From Deferribacteraceae bacterium UBA6799 (GTDB lineage Bacteria > Chrysiogenota > Deferribacteres > Deferribacterales > Geovibrionaceae), in contig DKFJ01000010.1 in assembly GCA_002452335.1 (NCBI GenBank), positions 139,559 to 203,558 on the forward strand: a DNA stretch of 64,000 bases, written 5' to 3'. The notes beneath the pieces are model-generated. The model made no database searches. It was not told the origin of the DNA and saw only the letters and a list, made by a program, of their open reading frames with translations. The first letter of the stretch is position 1. The number at the start of each line of letters is the position of its first letter. The position numbers and the translations under genes are program-made. Below are positions 9,015 through 18,099 of the stretch, piece by piece.

Positions 9015-9981
9015 AGAAATCCTCGATCATGACATCCAGCTCCGCTCTGTCCTGACAGGCGTATATCTGGCTGCGCAGACTGGCCGCTCCGGGCAGTCCC
9101 TTCATCATCCATACGATGTATTTCTTTGATACGTCTAGATATCTGCTGCCTCTGGCGTTTGCCTGTTCCAGATCCATTATCTTATAGACCAGCTCTTTCA
9201 GTCTGTCTGCCTTAAGATATGTGTCGGGGTCTGTTCTGTTCAGCAGGGCTTCGAATATCCAGGGTTTTTTCATCATTCCCCTGCCTATCATCACTCCGCT
9301 GACCCCTGTTTTCAGCATATTATCATAGGTTTCCATATCGATGACGTCTCCGTTTCCTATGATGGGGAGTTTTGCTCTGGAAACAGCGTCAGCTATATAT
9401 TCATATCTGACTGTGCCGGAGAAATGATCCGCCTTTGTCCGTCCGTGCAGTGTTACGGCGCAGGCGCCCTCTTCGTGGGCTATTTTGATTATCTCGTTAT
9501 AGTTCATGCTGTTCAGATCCCAGCCGAGACGTATCTTTATGGTGAGTGGTATGTCGCCGGCCGCTTTCTTAGCGGCGTTTATCACACGGGCTATGTTCAG
9601 CTCGTCTTTCATCATGGCGCATCCGCTGCCGCTTTTCAGCACTTTTTTCACGGGGCATCCCATGTTGATGTCTATGACGGCGGGGGTCAGTTTTCCCAGC
9701 ACCACGGGGATGGAATCCGTGTATCCGTCCGGCTTGCTGCCGAAAAGCTGAACGCCCAGCGGGCTGTCGTTTTCGTTTGTTTTCAGAAAGATCATGGTGG
9801 CAGGACCGTTTCTGCGCAGTCCTTCCACGCTGATCATCTCCGTATAGATCAGCCCGTCGAAGAAAAGGCGCACGATATTGCGGAACGAAGGAGTGGTCAC
9901 TCCCGCCAGCGGCGCTCCGTACAGGCTTTGTTTTGTGAGCATATTCAGAAAATTATTTGTTGATGTGCTGCATTCTGTCAT
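8971..9981 (-). CDS. dus: tRNA-dihydrouridine synthase
   Basis: 336 residues from ATG 9981; ATG 9942 is a possible alternative that removes a non-conserved leader (neither has a strong ribosome site). FMN-dependent reduction of uridine in the tRNA D-loop. Seen: the start APLAGVTTPSFRN, the catalytic-loop motif DINMGCPVKKVLKSGSG, the FMN-binding IKIRLGW, VTLHGRTKADHFSG and GNGDVIDMETY, and GVMIGRGMMKKPWIF. It overlaps the tail of tsaD and ends the ftsE-to-dus operon. Confidence 0.92.
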   Translation of the reverse strand: MTECSTSTNNFLNMLTKQSLYGAPLAGVTTPSFRNIVRLFFDGLIYTEMISVEGLRRNGPATMIFLKTNENDSPLGVQLFGSKPDGYTDSIPVVLGKLTPAVIDINMGCPVKKVLKSGSGCAMMKDELNIARVINAAKKAAGDIPLTIKIRLGWDLNSMNYNEIIKIAHEEGACAVTLHGRTKADHFSGTVRYEYIADAVSRAKLPIIGNGDVIDMETYDNMLKTGVSGVMIGRGMMKKPWIFEALLNRTDPDTYLKADRLKELVYKIMDLEQANARGSRYLDVSKKYIVWMMKGLPGAASLRSQIYACQDRAELDVMIEDFFNSIRDIQTDQSSE

Positions 9982-10933
9982 GTGCGGTTTCTGTCAATGA
10001 TGTAAATCTTCTCAGTTTAAAGAATTTTGATGCGGCATAGGCTATCATGTCGCCGTTGTCCGTGCATAGCCTCGGAGACGGGAAATAAACTTTATATCCT
10101 TTCTGCTCAGCGAAGGCTTTTCTGATGTAGCCGTTGCACGCCACTCCGCCGGCTATCACTATCTCTTTTCTGCCTGCCGCTTTCGCCGCTCTGAGCGTTT
10201 TCAGCACCAGAGTGTCCGCCACTGTTTTCTGAAAAGAGGCTGCTATGTCGGCGTGGCTGTCTTTTTTGTCCTGTATCTTGTTCAGCACAGCGGTTTTCAG
10301 CCCGCTGAATGAAAAATCCTGCTGTTTTCTGATGGCTATGGGCAGTTCAACGGAAGTCTCATCTCCGTCTTTCGCCAGCTTTTCTATGAGCGGACCGCCG
10401 GGATATCCCAGCTCCATCATTTTAGCCACCTTGTCGAAAGATTCGCCGGCGGCATCATCCAGAGTTTTTGCCAGAAGCTCGAAGTTATATGCGCTGTCCA
10501 CGTCATAAACATGTGTATGACCGCCGGAGATGATCAGAGCTATGTATGGAGCCTGAAGCTCTTTATGCTCTATCTCCGCCGCCAGTATGTGTGCGCTGAG
10601 GTGGTTTACAGGAACCACAGGGATCTTAAGAGCATATCCCAGAGCCTTAGCGAATGATACACCCACGAACAGCGCTCCTATCAGCCCGGGGGCGGTGGTC
10701 ACGCCTATCATGTCGATGTCTTTCACAGTGAGTGCGGCTGTTTCCATGCACTGTCTGAACAGCTCTTCTATCTTGAGGATATGGTTTCTGGAGGCGACCT
10801 CCGGAACCACTCCGCCGAATTTGTTATGCAGGTCTATCTGCGAGTTTGTTTTGGAAGCGAGAATGCCTTTTTCTGTGTCATAGAGAGCCAGAGAGGTTTC
10901 ATCGCAGGATGTTTCCACGCCTAAAATGATCAC
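9953..10933 (-). CDS. tsaD: tRNA threonylcarbamoyladenosine transferase TsaD
   Basis: 326 residues, GTG start whose GTGA overlaps the stop of the preceding gene. TsaD transfers threonylcarbamoyl to A37 of ANN-decoding tRNAs with TsaB/TsaE. ASKHA-fold motifs are clear: GVETSCDETS at the N terminus, FGGVVPEVASRNH, the metal-binding HLSAHILAAE (about residue 109), ISGGHTHVY, and IAGGVACNGYIR. It is universal and probably essential. It lies inside the envelope operon, translationally coupled to the gene before it. Confidence 0.97.
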   Translation of the reverse strand: MIILGVETSCDETSLALYDTEKGILASKTNSQIDLHNKFGGVVPEVASRNHILKIEELFRQCMETAALTVKDIDMIGVTTAPGLIGALFVGVSFAKALGYALKIPVVPVNHLSAHILAAEIEHKELQAPYIALIISGGHTHVYDVDSAYNFELLAKTLDDAAGESFDKVAKMMELGYPGGPLIEKLAKDGDETSVELPIAIRKQQDFSFSGLKTAVLNKIQDKKDSHADIAASFQKTVADTLVLKTLRAAKAAGRKEIVIAGGVACNGYIRKAFAEQKGYKVYFPSPRLCTDNGDMIAYAASKFFKLRRFTSLTETAHDRMQHINK

Positions 10934-12132
10934 CTTACCGCCAGCTCCTTAACGGGGACAATATCCACGCCCATTTCCGCAATCTGGGGCAGAAAATCCA
11001 CCAGAACATCCACCGTAGCGTCTCTGAGATGTCCTATCATGATTATCTGACCTTTCTCTTTACCCACTTTCAGCCCCTCCAGTATCTTGGAGCGGATGTA
11101 AGCCGGATCTGCTTCGTTGTCTATGAATTTGCGGTTCTGCGCGCACATCATACCGTTGCTTCTGCATTCGTCAAAGGCGACTGAAGCGGGGGATGTGTAG
11201 CTGTCCACAAAAAAATCGGTGTATTTCTTCATAACGGCGAAGACCTGATCCATCTTTACCTTGCTTTCGGTGAGAGCAGAGCCCATGTGGTTGTTGAATC
11301 CGTCTATCTTTCCGCCCAGATCCTCCACATTGTTGCTCAGCCAGAGGCTGACGAGGCTTTCCGGCATATTCAGAAGAACGGCTCCCTTGCCGGGATCCAC
11401 GCTGGGATATGCCTTTGGCTGCATGGGCTGGTGCAGAAAAACGGCTTTGCCGTGATTTCTGACTATTTCCGCTGTCTCCTTGCTGTGGGGAGTGTAGGGG
11501 ATGATAGCCATAGCCAGAGGATATTTCACTGCGGAGAGTTTTTCCGCCAGAGGTATGCTGTATCCGCAGTCGTCTATGACGAACGCCGCTTTCACGCCTT
11601 TAAAATCGCCGGTCACTGCGGGCATTTTCGGTTTTTCTTTAACAACCGGAAGGGATTTTTCCTGAAACTCGATGACGAGGCTCAGGCTGTCGTTTTCCGC
11701 GACTATATTCTCTCCCTCGAAGGTCTTCACCCCGAGTTCTTCCAGTTTGTCCGTGATGGATGATTTCAGGCTGGATATATCGGCGTCCTTGTGATCCAGC
11801 ACCATGTGTATCTCTGTTCTGCCGTTGTTCTCCTGCTCTTTGTTCTCTTTGATGCTGCTGCTGTCCAGCCCGTGATCGAACAGAGACAGGGCGATGGCGT
11901 TCATCACATCCTTCTTATCCGCTGTTCTTGTCTCCTGTTTTTGTCCAGTGACAGTTGTCTTCACAGGGCTGTCGGACGGAGTCTTAGCGGACCCTGTGTC
12001 CTTTCTGAGAAAAGACAGGATAACCATAGAGGCTATCACAGCCATTACAACCGCCAGAGAGACGGTTATTATCAGTTTTTTCTTTTCGGAAGCGCTTAAT
12101 CTATTAAAAAAGTTACTTTTTAACGGTGTCAT
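10930..12132 (-). CDS. Divergent polysaccharide deacetylase family protein (YibQ-like)
   Basis: 400 residues: one N-terminal membrane anchor (about 18-41), a variable linker, and a C-terminal divergent polysaccharide deacetylase domain starting AAFVIDDCGYS, with FLHQPMQPKAYPS, HMGSALTES and FVDSYTSPASVA. The family sits beside EnvC and CtpA genes in many Gram-negatives, as here, and is taken to act on the envelope; enzymatic activity is unproven. Start ATG 12132 overlaps ctpA by 20 bases; stop overlaps tsaD by 4. Confidence 0.88.
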   Translation of the reverse strand: MTPLKSNFFNRLSASEKKKLIITVSLAVVMAVIASMVILSFLRKDTGSAKTPSDSPVKTTVTGQKQETRTADKKDVMNAIALSLFDHGLDSSSIKENKEQENNGRTEIHMVLDHKDADISSLKSSITDKLEELGVKTFEGENIVAENDSLSLVIEFQEKSLPVVKEKPKMPAVTGDFKGVKAAFVIDDCGYSIPLAEKLSAVKYPLAMAIIPYTPHSKETAEIVRNHGKAVFLHQPMQPKAYPSVDPGKGAVLLNMPESLVSLWLSNNVEDLGGKIDGFNNHMGSALTESKVKMDQVFAVMKKYTDFFVDSYTSPASVAFDECRSNGMMCAQNRKFIDNEADPAYIRSKILEGLKVGKEKGQIIMIGHLRDATVDVLVDFLPQIAEMGVDIVPVKELAVR

Positions 12133-13369
12133 TTGCGGGTAATTCCTTAATTTTGTCCACTGCCGCTTTGAGCTGAACGTCTTTTGTCAGATCATATTCC
12201 GCAACAGATGAGTTAGCTGTGAGGTTCTGGTCTAATTCTTCTTTAGCTTTCTCTTCCTCTTTCACTTCGGGCAGCGCAATTGTGATGTCGGGCTCTATGC
12301 CTATGCCGTGTATTCCTCTGCCTTTAGGAGTGAAATATTTTGCTATAGTCAGCTTAAGCCCGGATCCGTCGTTAAGATGCATAATGTTCTGCACAGACGC
12401 CTTGCCGAATGTTTTTGTTCCAATGATGGTCGCTCTGCCGTAGTCCTGCATTGCTCCGGTGAAGATCTCTGAAGCGGAGGCGCTGCCTTCGTTCACCAGA
12501 AGCACCAGAGGCTTTTTCAGTTCTTTGTGAGTGAAAGTGGTGGAATTGTAGTCGTGTCTTTTCTGGTTTCTGTCCATGGTGTATACCACGTTCTTGTCAG
12601 CGGGCAGAAATATGCTGGAAACGGCTATCGCCTCGGTCAGAAGACCGCCGGGGTTGTTTCTCAGGTCGAGTATGTATGATTTAGCGCCCTGTTTGTCCAG
12701 CGCCTTCATAGCGTCCAGAAGCTGTCCGGATATGTCGTTGGTGAACTGTATCATTCTGACATAGCCTATATTCTTTTCTATCATGGCTGATTTGATCGCT
12801 TTTATAACGATGATGGCTCTCTTTATCTTCACATCGAAAGGCTTATCCACTCCTTTGCGCAGGATGGTAATGGTAACGTCTGTACCTTCCGGTCCTCTCA
12901 GCTTGTTAACAGCGTCGTCTATGGATATATTTGCAGTGGACACGCCCTCTATCTTTATGATCTGGTCGCCGGCTTTGATGCCTTTTCTGTATGCGGGGGT
13001 GTCTTCCAGAGGGGCTATTACAGTGAGCATCTTATCTTTCATGCCGATGGTAATGCCCAGTCCTCCGAACTCGCCCTGTGTCTCCACTTCGAACTCTCTC
13101 AGAGTCTTGGGATCCATGAAGACAGAGTGAGGATCCAGCTCCTCCGCCATGCCTTTGATAGCTCCGTAGATGAGTTTCTTATCATCTACAGGTTCTACAT
13201 AGTTATTTTCTATCAGATACATAGCATTGGTGAAAAGATCCAGGTTCTGATATCTGTCGGTTTTGGCGGCATATACATTCTGGGTTCTTACCAGCGCTAT
13301 GGAAGTGAGTATCAGTGCTATTACTAAGAATACTGTCAGTAAAGGCAAAATTTTGAATCTAGAATTCAT
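12113..13369 (-). CDS. ctpA: Carboxy-terminal processing protease (S41)
   Basis: 418 residues: signal anchor (about 8-29), N-terminal helical part, PDZ domain (about 98-185, GGLGITIGMKDKMLTVIAPL), and the S41 serine protease core. The catalytic serine lies in NEGSASASEIF (about 293-303) and the general-base lysine in TKTFGKASVQ (Lys about 323). It cleaves periplasmic proteins at their C termini and in many bacteria controls peptidoglycan hydrolases, which fits its place directly after the EnvC-like gene (15 nt gap). Confidence 0.95.
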   Translation of the reverse strand: MNSRFKILPLLTVFLVIALILTSIALVRTQNVYAAKTDRYQNLDLFTNAMYLIENNYVEPVDDKKLIYGAIKGMAEELDPHSVFMDPKTLREFEVETQGEFGGLGITIGMKDKMLTVIAPLEDTPAYRKGIKAGDQIIKIEGVSTANISIDDAVNKLRGPEGTDVTITILRKGVDKPFDVKIKRAIIVIKAIKSAMIEKNIGYVRMIQFTNDISGQLLDAMKALDKQGAKSYILDLRNNPGGLLTEAIAVSSIFLPADKNVVYTMDRNQKRHDYNSTTFTHKELKKPLVLLVNEGSASASEIFTGAMQDYGRATIIGTKTFGKASVQNIMHLNDGSGLKLTIAKYFTPKGRGIHGIGIEPDITIALPEVKEEEKAKEELDQNLTANSSVAEYDLTKDVQLKAAVDKIKELPANDTVKK

Positions 13370-13384
13370 CTGAATCTCCCTGTA

Positions 13385-14545
13385 TTACGAAGCGGAGAGC
13401 CACAGGAGTGGGTCAACCGCTCTATCTCTTATTCTGATTTCAAAGTAAAGATAAGGTGTATTTGTGTCACGGTCAATATCAATTGTCCCGATATTGCTTC
13501 CAGTCTTTAATTTATCGCCTTTTTTCACGGAAATATTATCCATGTTGGCGTAGAGGGAGTAAAAACCGGAGGGGTGCGCCACTATGATAAAGTTACCCAG
13601 CCCCCAAGCGTTATCGGAGTGCATCACCACACCGTCATAAACGCATTTCACGCTGGTCTGCGTGGGCACTATCTTTATGCCCTTTTTCTGAACCACGCCC
13701 TGAAACCCGTCTATCTTTTTGATTCCGAACTTCTCTATAACATGACCCTGAACAGGCCATATAAGTTTTCCTCTTTTTTTGCCGAACTCAGTGGACAGCC
13801 CACGGAAAGAGACTCCGGATGTCTTTTCGAACTCTTTTTTTATTCTGGCAATTTTTGCCTGAACAGCCTTCTCTTTTTTCTGTAATGATTCCAGATAGGC
13901 TTTTTTCGCTTTTTCATCGTCCGCCACAGCTTTATACAGGTTGTTGGATATGGTCTTTTTCGCCTGATATTCTTTCAGCGCCTGTTCTTTCTCTTTGGCG
14001 GCGGCGGCCAGCTCGGCTTTTTTTCTTTCCAGTTCTTCTGTGTTCTTCTTTATATGTTCAGCGTTGGTCTTCAGTTTTTTTGCGGATTCGTACAGGTTAG
14101 CGTTCACCTGAGCTATTATCTGTGATACCGCCGCTGATTCGGATGTGTCTCTGGAGAGGAGCACCGCCTCTGTGATCTCTGATTCGCCGTTGGACACCAG
14201 ATATCTGTTGGCGGCTCTGATGGCGGATATCAGCTCAGCTCTTTCTGATTCCAGCCGGGTCTTCTTTTTCTGAAGCGCCTTCTGGTTGTCTTTCACGTTT
14301 CGGAACTGTCTGTTGATCTTTGCGGCCATCTTTTTCTGATATTCCAGCTCCAGCTGGGCTTTTTCCAGCTGAGCGGCCAGTTTTGCCTTTTCGTTTTTGA
14401 TCTCTTTTATCTGACTGTTCTGTTCCTGTATCTGCTGTTTGATACTCTTCAGATAGCTGTCCTGTCTGGACAGTGTGTCTGAAAGTTCTTCCGCGTGGAC
14501 AGACACGCACAGGAGCAGTGATATGAAAAGCAGATTAAACTTCAT
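13385..14545 (-). CDS. envC: EnvC-like murein hydrolase activator
   Basis: 386 residues: signal peptide (cleavage about 18), long coiled coil (about 22-245), and a C-terminal LytM/M23 domain (about 265-380). The zinc ligands of active M23 enzymes are missing: the first His-x3-Asp site reads KKGIKI, the YxHL site reads YANM and the HLHFE site reads YLYFE. This matches EnvC, a catalytically dead activator of amidases that is recruited by FtsEX. It overlaps ftsX by 11 bases, in agreement with a joint role in daughter-cell separation. Confidence 0.9.
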   Translation of the reverse strand: MKFNLLFISLLLCVSVHAEELSDTLSRQDSYLKSIKQQIQEQNSQIKEIKNEKAKLAAQLEKAQLELEYQKKMAAKINRQFRNVKDNQKALQKKKTRLESERAELISAIRAANRYLVSNGESEITEAVLLSRDTSESAAVSQIIAQVNANLYESAKKLKTNAEHIKKNTEELERKKAELAAAAKEKEQALKEYQAKKTISNNLYKAVADDEKAKKAYLESLQKKEKAVQAKIARIKKEFEKTSGVSFRGLSTEFGKKRGKLIWPVQGHVIEKFGIKKIDGFQGVVQKKGIKIVPTQTSVKCVYDGVVMHSDNAWGLGNFIIVAHPSGFYSLYANMDNISVKKGDKLKTGSNIGTIDIDRDTNTPYLYFEIRIRDRAVDPLLWLSAS

Positions 14546-15419
14546 TGACGCTCTTTTGCCCCATCAGAAATGTTACGACACTGAAAATAGCGGAGAACGC
14601 CGTGATGAACATGAGAACGATATATAAGAACAGGCTGAACCACGGACCGGGGGTCACCAGCGTGAAGAACGACCCTGCCAGCAGTTTAGCCGTTAAAAAC
14701 GATATGAAGAATTTATTCATCAGGTAAGCCAGAATAAAAGCGAGTGTCGCCTCTATCTTGGACGCCGCCACATAAGGCATGGTGATGAAAAATCTTGTGG
14801 CGCCCACCAGAGTGTACAGCATGATCGCTCTGTGATGACGGTAGAGCGACAGGCGTATGGTGTTGAAGATGATAAAACAGCTCGATATGCCCGTAAGAAC
14901 CGTCAGCAGGGTGACGAAGACATATGACACTCTCTTTATCTTCTGCATTTTCTCATTCTGTTTTTTTCCGGATTCAACGGATTTAACACCGTCTGTCTGT
15001 TCCATCTTCGCCGCGGCGTCAGCCAGAGCGATATCGGTCAGATTATCTGATGTCAGCTCGAAAAATCTCGGAAAAAGATCCTCCGGCAGTTCCTCCAGAT
15101 TCTTTGAGTCGGGAGCCCGATCTATCACCCTCTGTTTTGCGTCCGCCCTGTCATAAAATCTGATATCAGAATTCAGCCCCAGCTCTATCATGGTGTCTTT
15201 GAACTTTTCCGGCTCGGAATCCTCAGCTATGAACACTCTGAGGGTTCTGCTGTCGGTGGCGCTTCCCACCGCCTTCGCCACGGAAAAATTGACGGAGAAC
15301 ACAGCCAGATACATGAAGATCAGGGTAGCCAGTGTTATGATGGATGCCAGATTCTGTCTGAATCCGCCGATGAATATTTTTATGCCTTTTGAAAGGATGT
15401 ACATGTACTGATCAGACAT
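14535..15419 (-). CDS. ftsX: Cell-division permease FtsX
   Basis: 294 residues: N-terminal cytoplasmic tail, helix 1 (about 23-45), a periplasmic loop of about 120 residues (the EnvC-binding part in model species), and three more helices in the C-terminal half, with LYTLVGATRFFITMPYV between them, typical of FtsX. It forms an ABC-like complex with FtsE that signals through EnvC rather than transporting. Start overlaps ftsE by 8 bases and the stop overlaps envC. Confidence 0.93.
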   Translation of the reverse strand: MSDQYMYILSKGIKIFIGGFRQNLASIITLATLIFMYLAVFSVNFSVAKAVGSATDSRTLRVFIAEDSEPEKFKDTMIELGLNSDIRFYDRADAKQRVIDRAPDSKNLEELPEDLFPRFFELTSDNLTDIALADAAAKMEQTDGVKSVESGKKQNEKMQKIKRVSYVFVTLLTVLTGISSCFIIFNTIRLSLYRHHRAIMLYTLVGATRFFITMPYVAASKIEATLAFILAYLMNKFFISFLTAKLLAGSFFTLVTPGPWFSLFLYIVLMFITAFSAIFSVVTFLMGQKSVNEV

Positions 15420-16095
15420 TTACTTTTCCTTTTGCCTTGCTGTCGTATATCAGCTTTCCACGGTCCAGCTGGATCACCCTGCCGGGGAATTCTTTTATGA
15501 TGCGCTGGTCGTGCGTGGCTATGAGGATGGTGGTGCCTTTGGCTGATTTATGCAGGAGCATGTCCATCACTTTATCGGCGTTTTTAGCGTCCAGACTGCC
15601 TGTGGGCTCGTCCGCCACCATAACGAAAGGCTCGTTCAGAAGTGCTCTGGCGACAGCCACCCGTTGTTTTTCGCCGCCGGACAGTTTTTGCACCACGCTG
15701 TCTCTGTGCTGGAATATATCGAGCATCTTCAGCAGGTTATACACCTTGTCCCTGATAACGCTCTTTTTCATATAATATATCTCCAGCGGCAGAGCGAGAT
15801 TGTCATAGACGGTGGCGTCTTCCAGCAGTTTATAATCCTGAAAGATGACTCCTACGTTTCTGCGCATGAAGGCTACTGATTTGTGATTCATATTGCCCAG
15901 GTTCTGTCCTTCCACCTTCACAATGCCTCTTGAGGGCATCAGGTCGGCGTAGAGCAGACGGAGCAGTGTGGATTTTCCGGCGCCGCTGTTTCCTGTGACA
16001 TATACCAGCTCGCCTCTTTCTATGTGCAGGTCTATTTCTGTCAGCCCCTTATAGCCGTCATCATAGACCACCTCTACTTTATAGAGTTCTATCAT
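15412..16095 (-). CDS. ftsE: Cell-division ATP-binding protein FtsE
   Basis: 227 residues, an ABC ATPase: Walker A GNSGAGKS (35-42), Q-loop VIFQDYKLL, signature LSGGEKQR and Walker B VMVADEPTGSLD. The N-terminal MIELYKVEVVYDDG is typical of FtsE. It powers FtsX at the division site. It is the first division gene of the run ftsE-ftsX-envC-ctpA-yibQ-tsaD-dus, and lies one base after an AEC transporter gene on the same strand. Confidence 0.96.
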   Translation of the reverse strand: MIELYKVEVVYDDGYKGLTEIDLHIERGELVYVTGNSGAGKSTLLRLLYADLMPSRGIVKVEGQNLGNMNHKSVAFMRRNVGVIFQDYKLLEDATVYDNLALPLEIYYMKKSVIRDKVYNLLKMLDIFQHRDSVVQKLSGGEKQRVAVARALLNEPFVMVADEPTGSLDAKNADKVMDMLLHKSAKGTTILIATHDQRIIKEFPGRVIQLDRGKLIYDSKAKGKVNV

Positions 16096-16096
16096 C

Positions 16097-17002
16097 CTAA
16101 ACCCCTGAGAATAAATAATACCATATGGGCGCTGTTATAAAAGACAGCGGAATTCCCACGCCCAGCATCATAGTGGCCAGCTCCTCGTCCAGTCCGTACT
16201 GGATAGAGATTATGCCCGCTGTTATCATGGGCGCCATGGACGCTTCGAACAGAGTGACCTGAATCACCTTGCCCGAACCGCCGAGAATTATAACGTATAA
16301 CAGATATATGACTGCCGGAGCGAGTAAAAGTTTATATCCGAGACCAAGAAAAAGTTTTTTTAATATCCCGCCGGATTTTATGAAGCGGAGCTGATATCCC
16401 ACGGATACCATCGCCAGAGGGGTGATGGTGGACCCCAGCGTTTTCATGGCGGAGGAAGCCCAGTCAGGTATGGCGAGAAAACGCAGACACAGAGCCAGAA
16501 TCATCGCCTGAAAAGGGGGAAAGGTGGCGACCTTCTTCATCAGCAGAAGAGGGCTGACCGAGCCGGAAGAGAAATATGCCGCCGTGGCTATGCCCAGTGT
16601 GGAGAGGATCAGAAACGAGCCGGGCTGGTCTACCATGACGCCTATACCCAGATATTCCGCTCCGAAGAACGCCGTTATCATGGGAAAACCGACAAAAGAC
16701 GTGTTGCCCAGACCGGATGTGAGGATAAGACACCCCATGGTTTTATTGTCGAATTTCAGCTTTTTTTGCAGTGATTTAAATATAACAAAAGAAAGGATGA
16801 ACATTATCCACGGCATGAACACCGGAAAAAGGAGAGATGTGTCCAGAACCATCTTATGAATATAGTAAAATGTAACGGCAGGCATGGAAAGGTTGATGAT
16901 GAAATTATTCAGAACCAAAGGAGCGGACGAGGGAAGAAGCTCCAGCTTTCTGGCAACCATACCGAAGAGAAAACAGAAAACGAGAAGAACTAAGCTATCC
17001 AT
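16097..17002 (-). CDS. AEC family transporter
   Basis: 301 residues with about ten hydrophobic helices in the auxin-efflux-carrier pattern: LLPSSAPLVLNNFIINLSMPA near the N terminus and LASSMKTLGSTITPLAMVSVG-like central stretch with MAPMITAGIIS before the last helices. Bacterial members move malonate, malate or other organic acids. Start ATG 17002 lacks a clear ribosome site. Its stop is one base from the ftsE start, so it may be transcribed into the division operon. Confidence 0.85.
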   Translation of the reverse strand: MDSLVLLVFCFLFGMVARKLELLPSSAPLVLNNFIINLSMPAVTFYYIHKMVLDTSLLFPVFMPWIMFILSFVIFKSLQKKLKFDNKTMGCLILTSGLGNTSFVGFPMITAFFGAEYLGIGVMVDQPGSFLILSTLGIATAAYFSSGSVSPLLLMKKVATFPPFQAMILALCLRFLAIPDWASSAMKTLGSTITPLAMVSVGYQLRFIKSGGILKKLFLGLGYKLLLAPAVIYLLYVIILGGSGKVIQVTLFEASMAPMITAGIISIQYGLDEELATMMLGVGIPLSFITAPIWYYLFSGV

Positions 17003-17043
17003 AGATTGCTATGATAACAGATATTTAAAAAAGTGAAAGGGAT

Positions 17044-17583
17044 TTAATCCGCGAGAATGAGTTTGATCAGTGGGAGCATTTCGCCGATGAAGTTGGTGCT
17101 GTCGTGTCCGCCCTTTTCGAATTCGTAGGTATTGGCGTGGTGTATTCTGGCTATGGAGAGGATCTTTTCTGCGTTTAGCACATCATCGTCCATGTTCATC
17201 AGCACATGAATATTGCTGACCTCCTGCTTTTTCGGCTGGGCTATCAGCTCGGAGAGGTGGAGTGTCTTCAGAAAGGAGAGCCTGTCGGGGTTTTCCGCTA
17301 TCAGGGCTGATATGCGTTTGTCCAGATAGAGCGAAGGGTTGACGCAGATGCACTTCTTGTCAGTGCGCAGAGCCAGATTGAACGCAAAAAAACCGCCGAA
17401 TGAAGAACCGAAGAGAACATCGTATTTTTCCGTCTGTTTCAGAGCGCTGTTCAGCTCGTAAGAGTGGTAGTCAAACACGTCACACTCGCTGATCTCTTTA
17501 AGATGAACCAGCTTGCAGCTCATCGCCAGATCATAGTCTTTATCAATAATTGATCTTATTCCGGGAAAATACAGTATTTTCAT
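17044..17583 (-). CDS. Small alpha/beta hydrolase (YqiA/UPF0227-like)
   Basis: 179 residues from ATG 17583; an upstream GTG at 17598 is a weaker choice. Starts with a beta strand MKILYFPGIRS, has a nucleophile elbow GSSFGGFFAF (Ser about residue 66) and a C-terminal GGHDSTNF carrying the likely catalytic histidine, with an aspartate in MNMDDD. This arrangement and the small size match YqiA/YcfP-type esterases. Substrate unknown. It sits between sirC and the AEC gene on the same strand. Confidence 0.65.
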   Translation of the reverse strand: MKILYFPGIRSIIDKDYDLAMSCKLVHLKEISECDVFDYHSYELNSALKQTEKYDVLFGSSFGGFFAFNLALRTDKKCICVNPSLYLDKRISALIAENPDRLSFLKTLHLSELIAQPKKQEVSNIHVLMNMDDDVLNAEKILSIARIHHANTYEFEKGGHDSTNFIGEMLPLIKLILAD

Positions 17584-17655
17584 AGGGCATTTTACCACCA
17601 GATACTAAGTATCACAAATATTTTTGAATAAAGAAAATCAAAAAACACAAAAAGT

Positions 17656-18099
17656 TCATCTTTCTGTTTTAAGAAAGTCCTCAAGGTTTTTTCTGAGCTG
17701 TTTAGAGGCGGCAGGGCTTTTGCCGTCTGTGGAGACAGAGACGGTGTAGTCGCCGTGAGTGATGACGGAAGGGGTATGAAAATCGGAATATTCCGGGTCG
17801 TCCGCTATATTTACCGGAATTTTCAGTTTTTTTGCTCTGTCAGCCGCCTGTCTGTTGACTGATTTCGAGTCGGTACAGGCGAAAACCAGATAAGCGTCAG
17901 GCGTGATGTCTGTGTCTTCGTAGCTTTTGGTCATGATGCGGGATGCGATGTCATGGAATTCTGGAAGCACATCCGGCGATATAACAGTGATGTCCGCCTG
18001 AGCCTTTTTCATCGCCTGAGCCTTGCGCAGAGCGACTTTACCTCCGCCGATGAATATCACCTTCCTGTTTTTCAGGTCGAATATCAGCGGATATCTCAT
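17656..18099 (-). CDS. sirC: Precorrin-2 dehydrogenase (siroheme synthase N-terminal type)
   Basis: 147 residues from ATG 18099, which overlaps the cbiB stop as ATGA and follows GGAAG. An NAD-binding Rossmann domain (VIFIGGGKVALRKA, about 13-26) plus PVNIADDPEYSDFHTPS and SVSTDGKSPAASKQLR identify the CysG-B/Met8p/SirC family, which oxidises precorrin-2 to sirohydrochlorin. There is no methylase domain and no long ferrochelatase extension. As last gene of the cobamide operon it supplies sirohydrochlorin for the anaerobic (cobalt-early) route, or for siroheme. Confidence 0.9.
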   Translation of the reverse strand: MRYPLIFDLKNRKVIFIGGGKVALRKAQAMKKAQADITVISPDVLPEFHDIASRIMTKSYEDTDITPDAYLVFACTDSKSVNRQAADRAKKLKIPVNIADDPEYSDFHTPSVITHGDYTVSVSTDGKSPAASKQLRKNLEDFLKTER

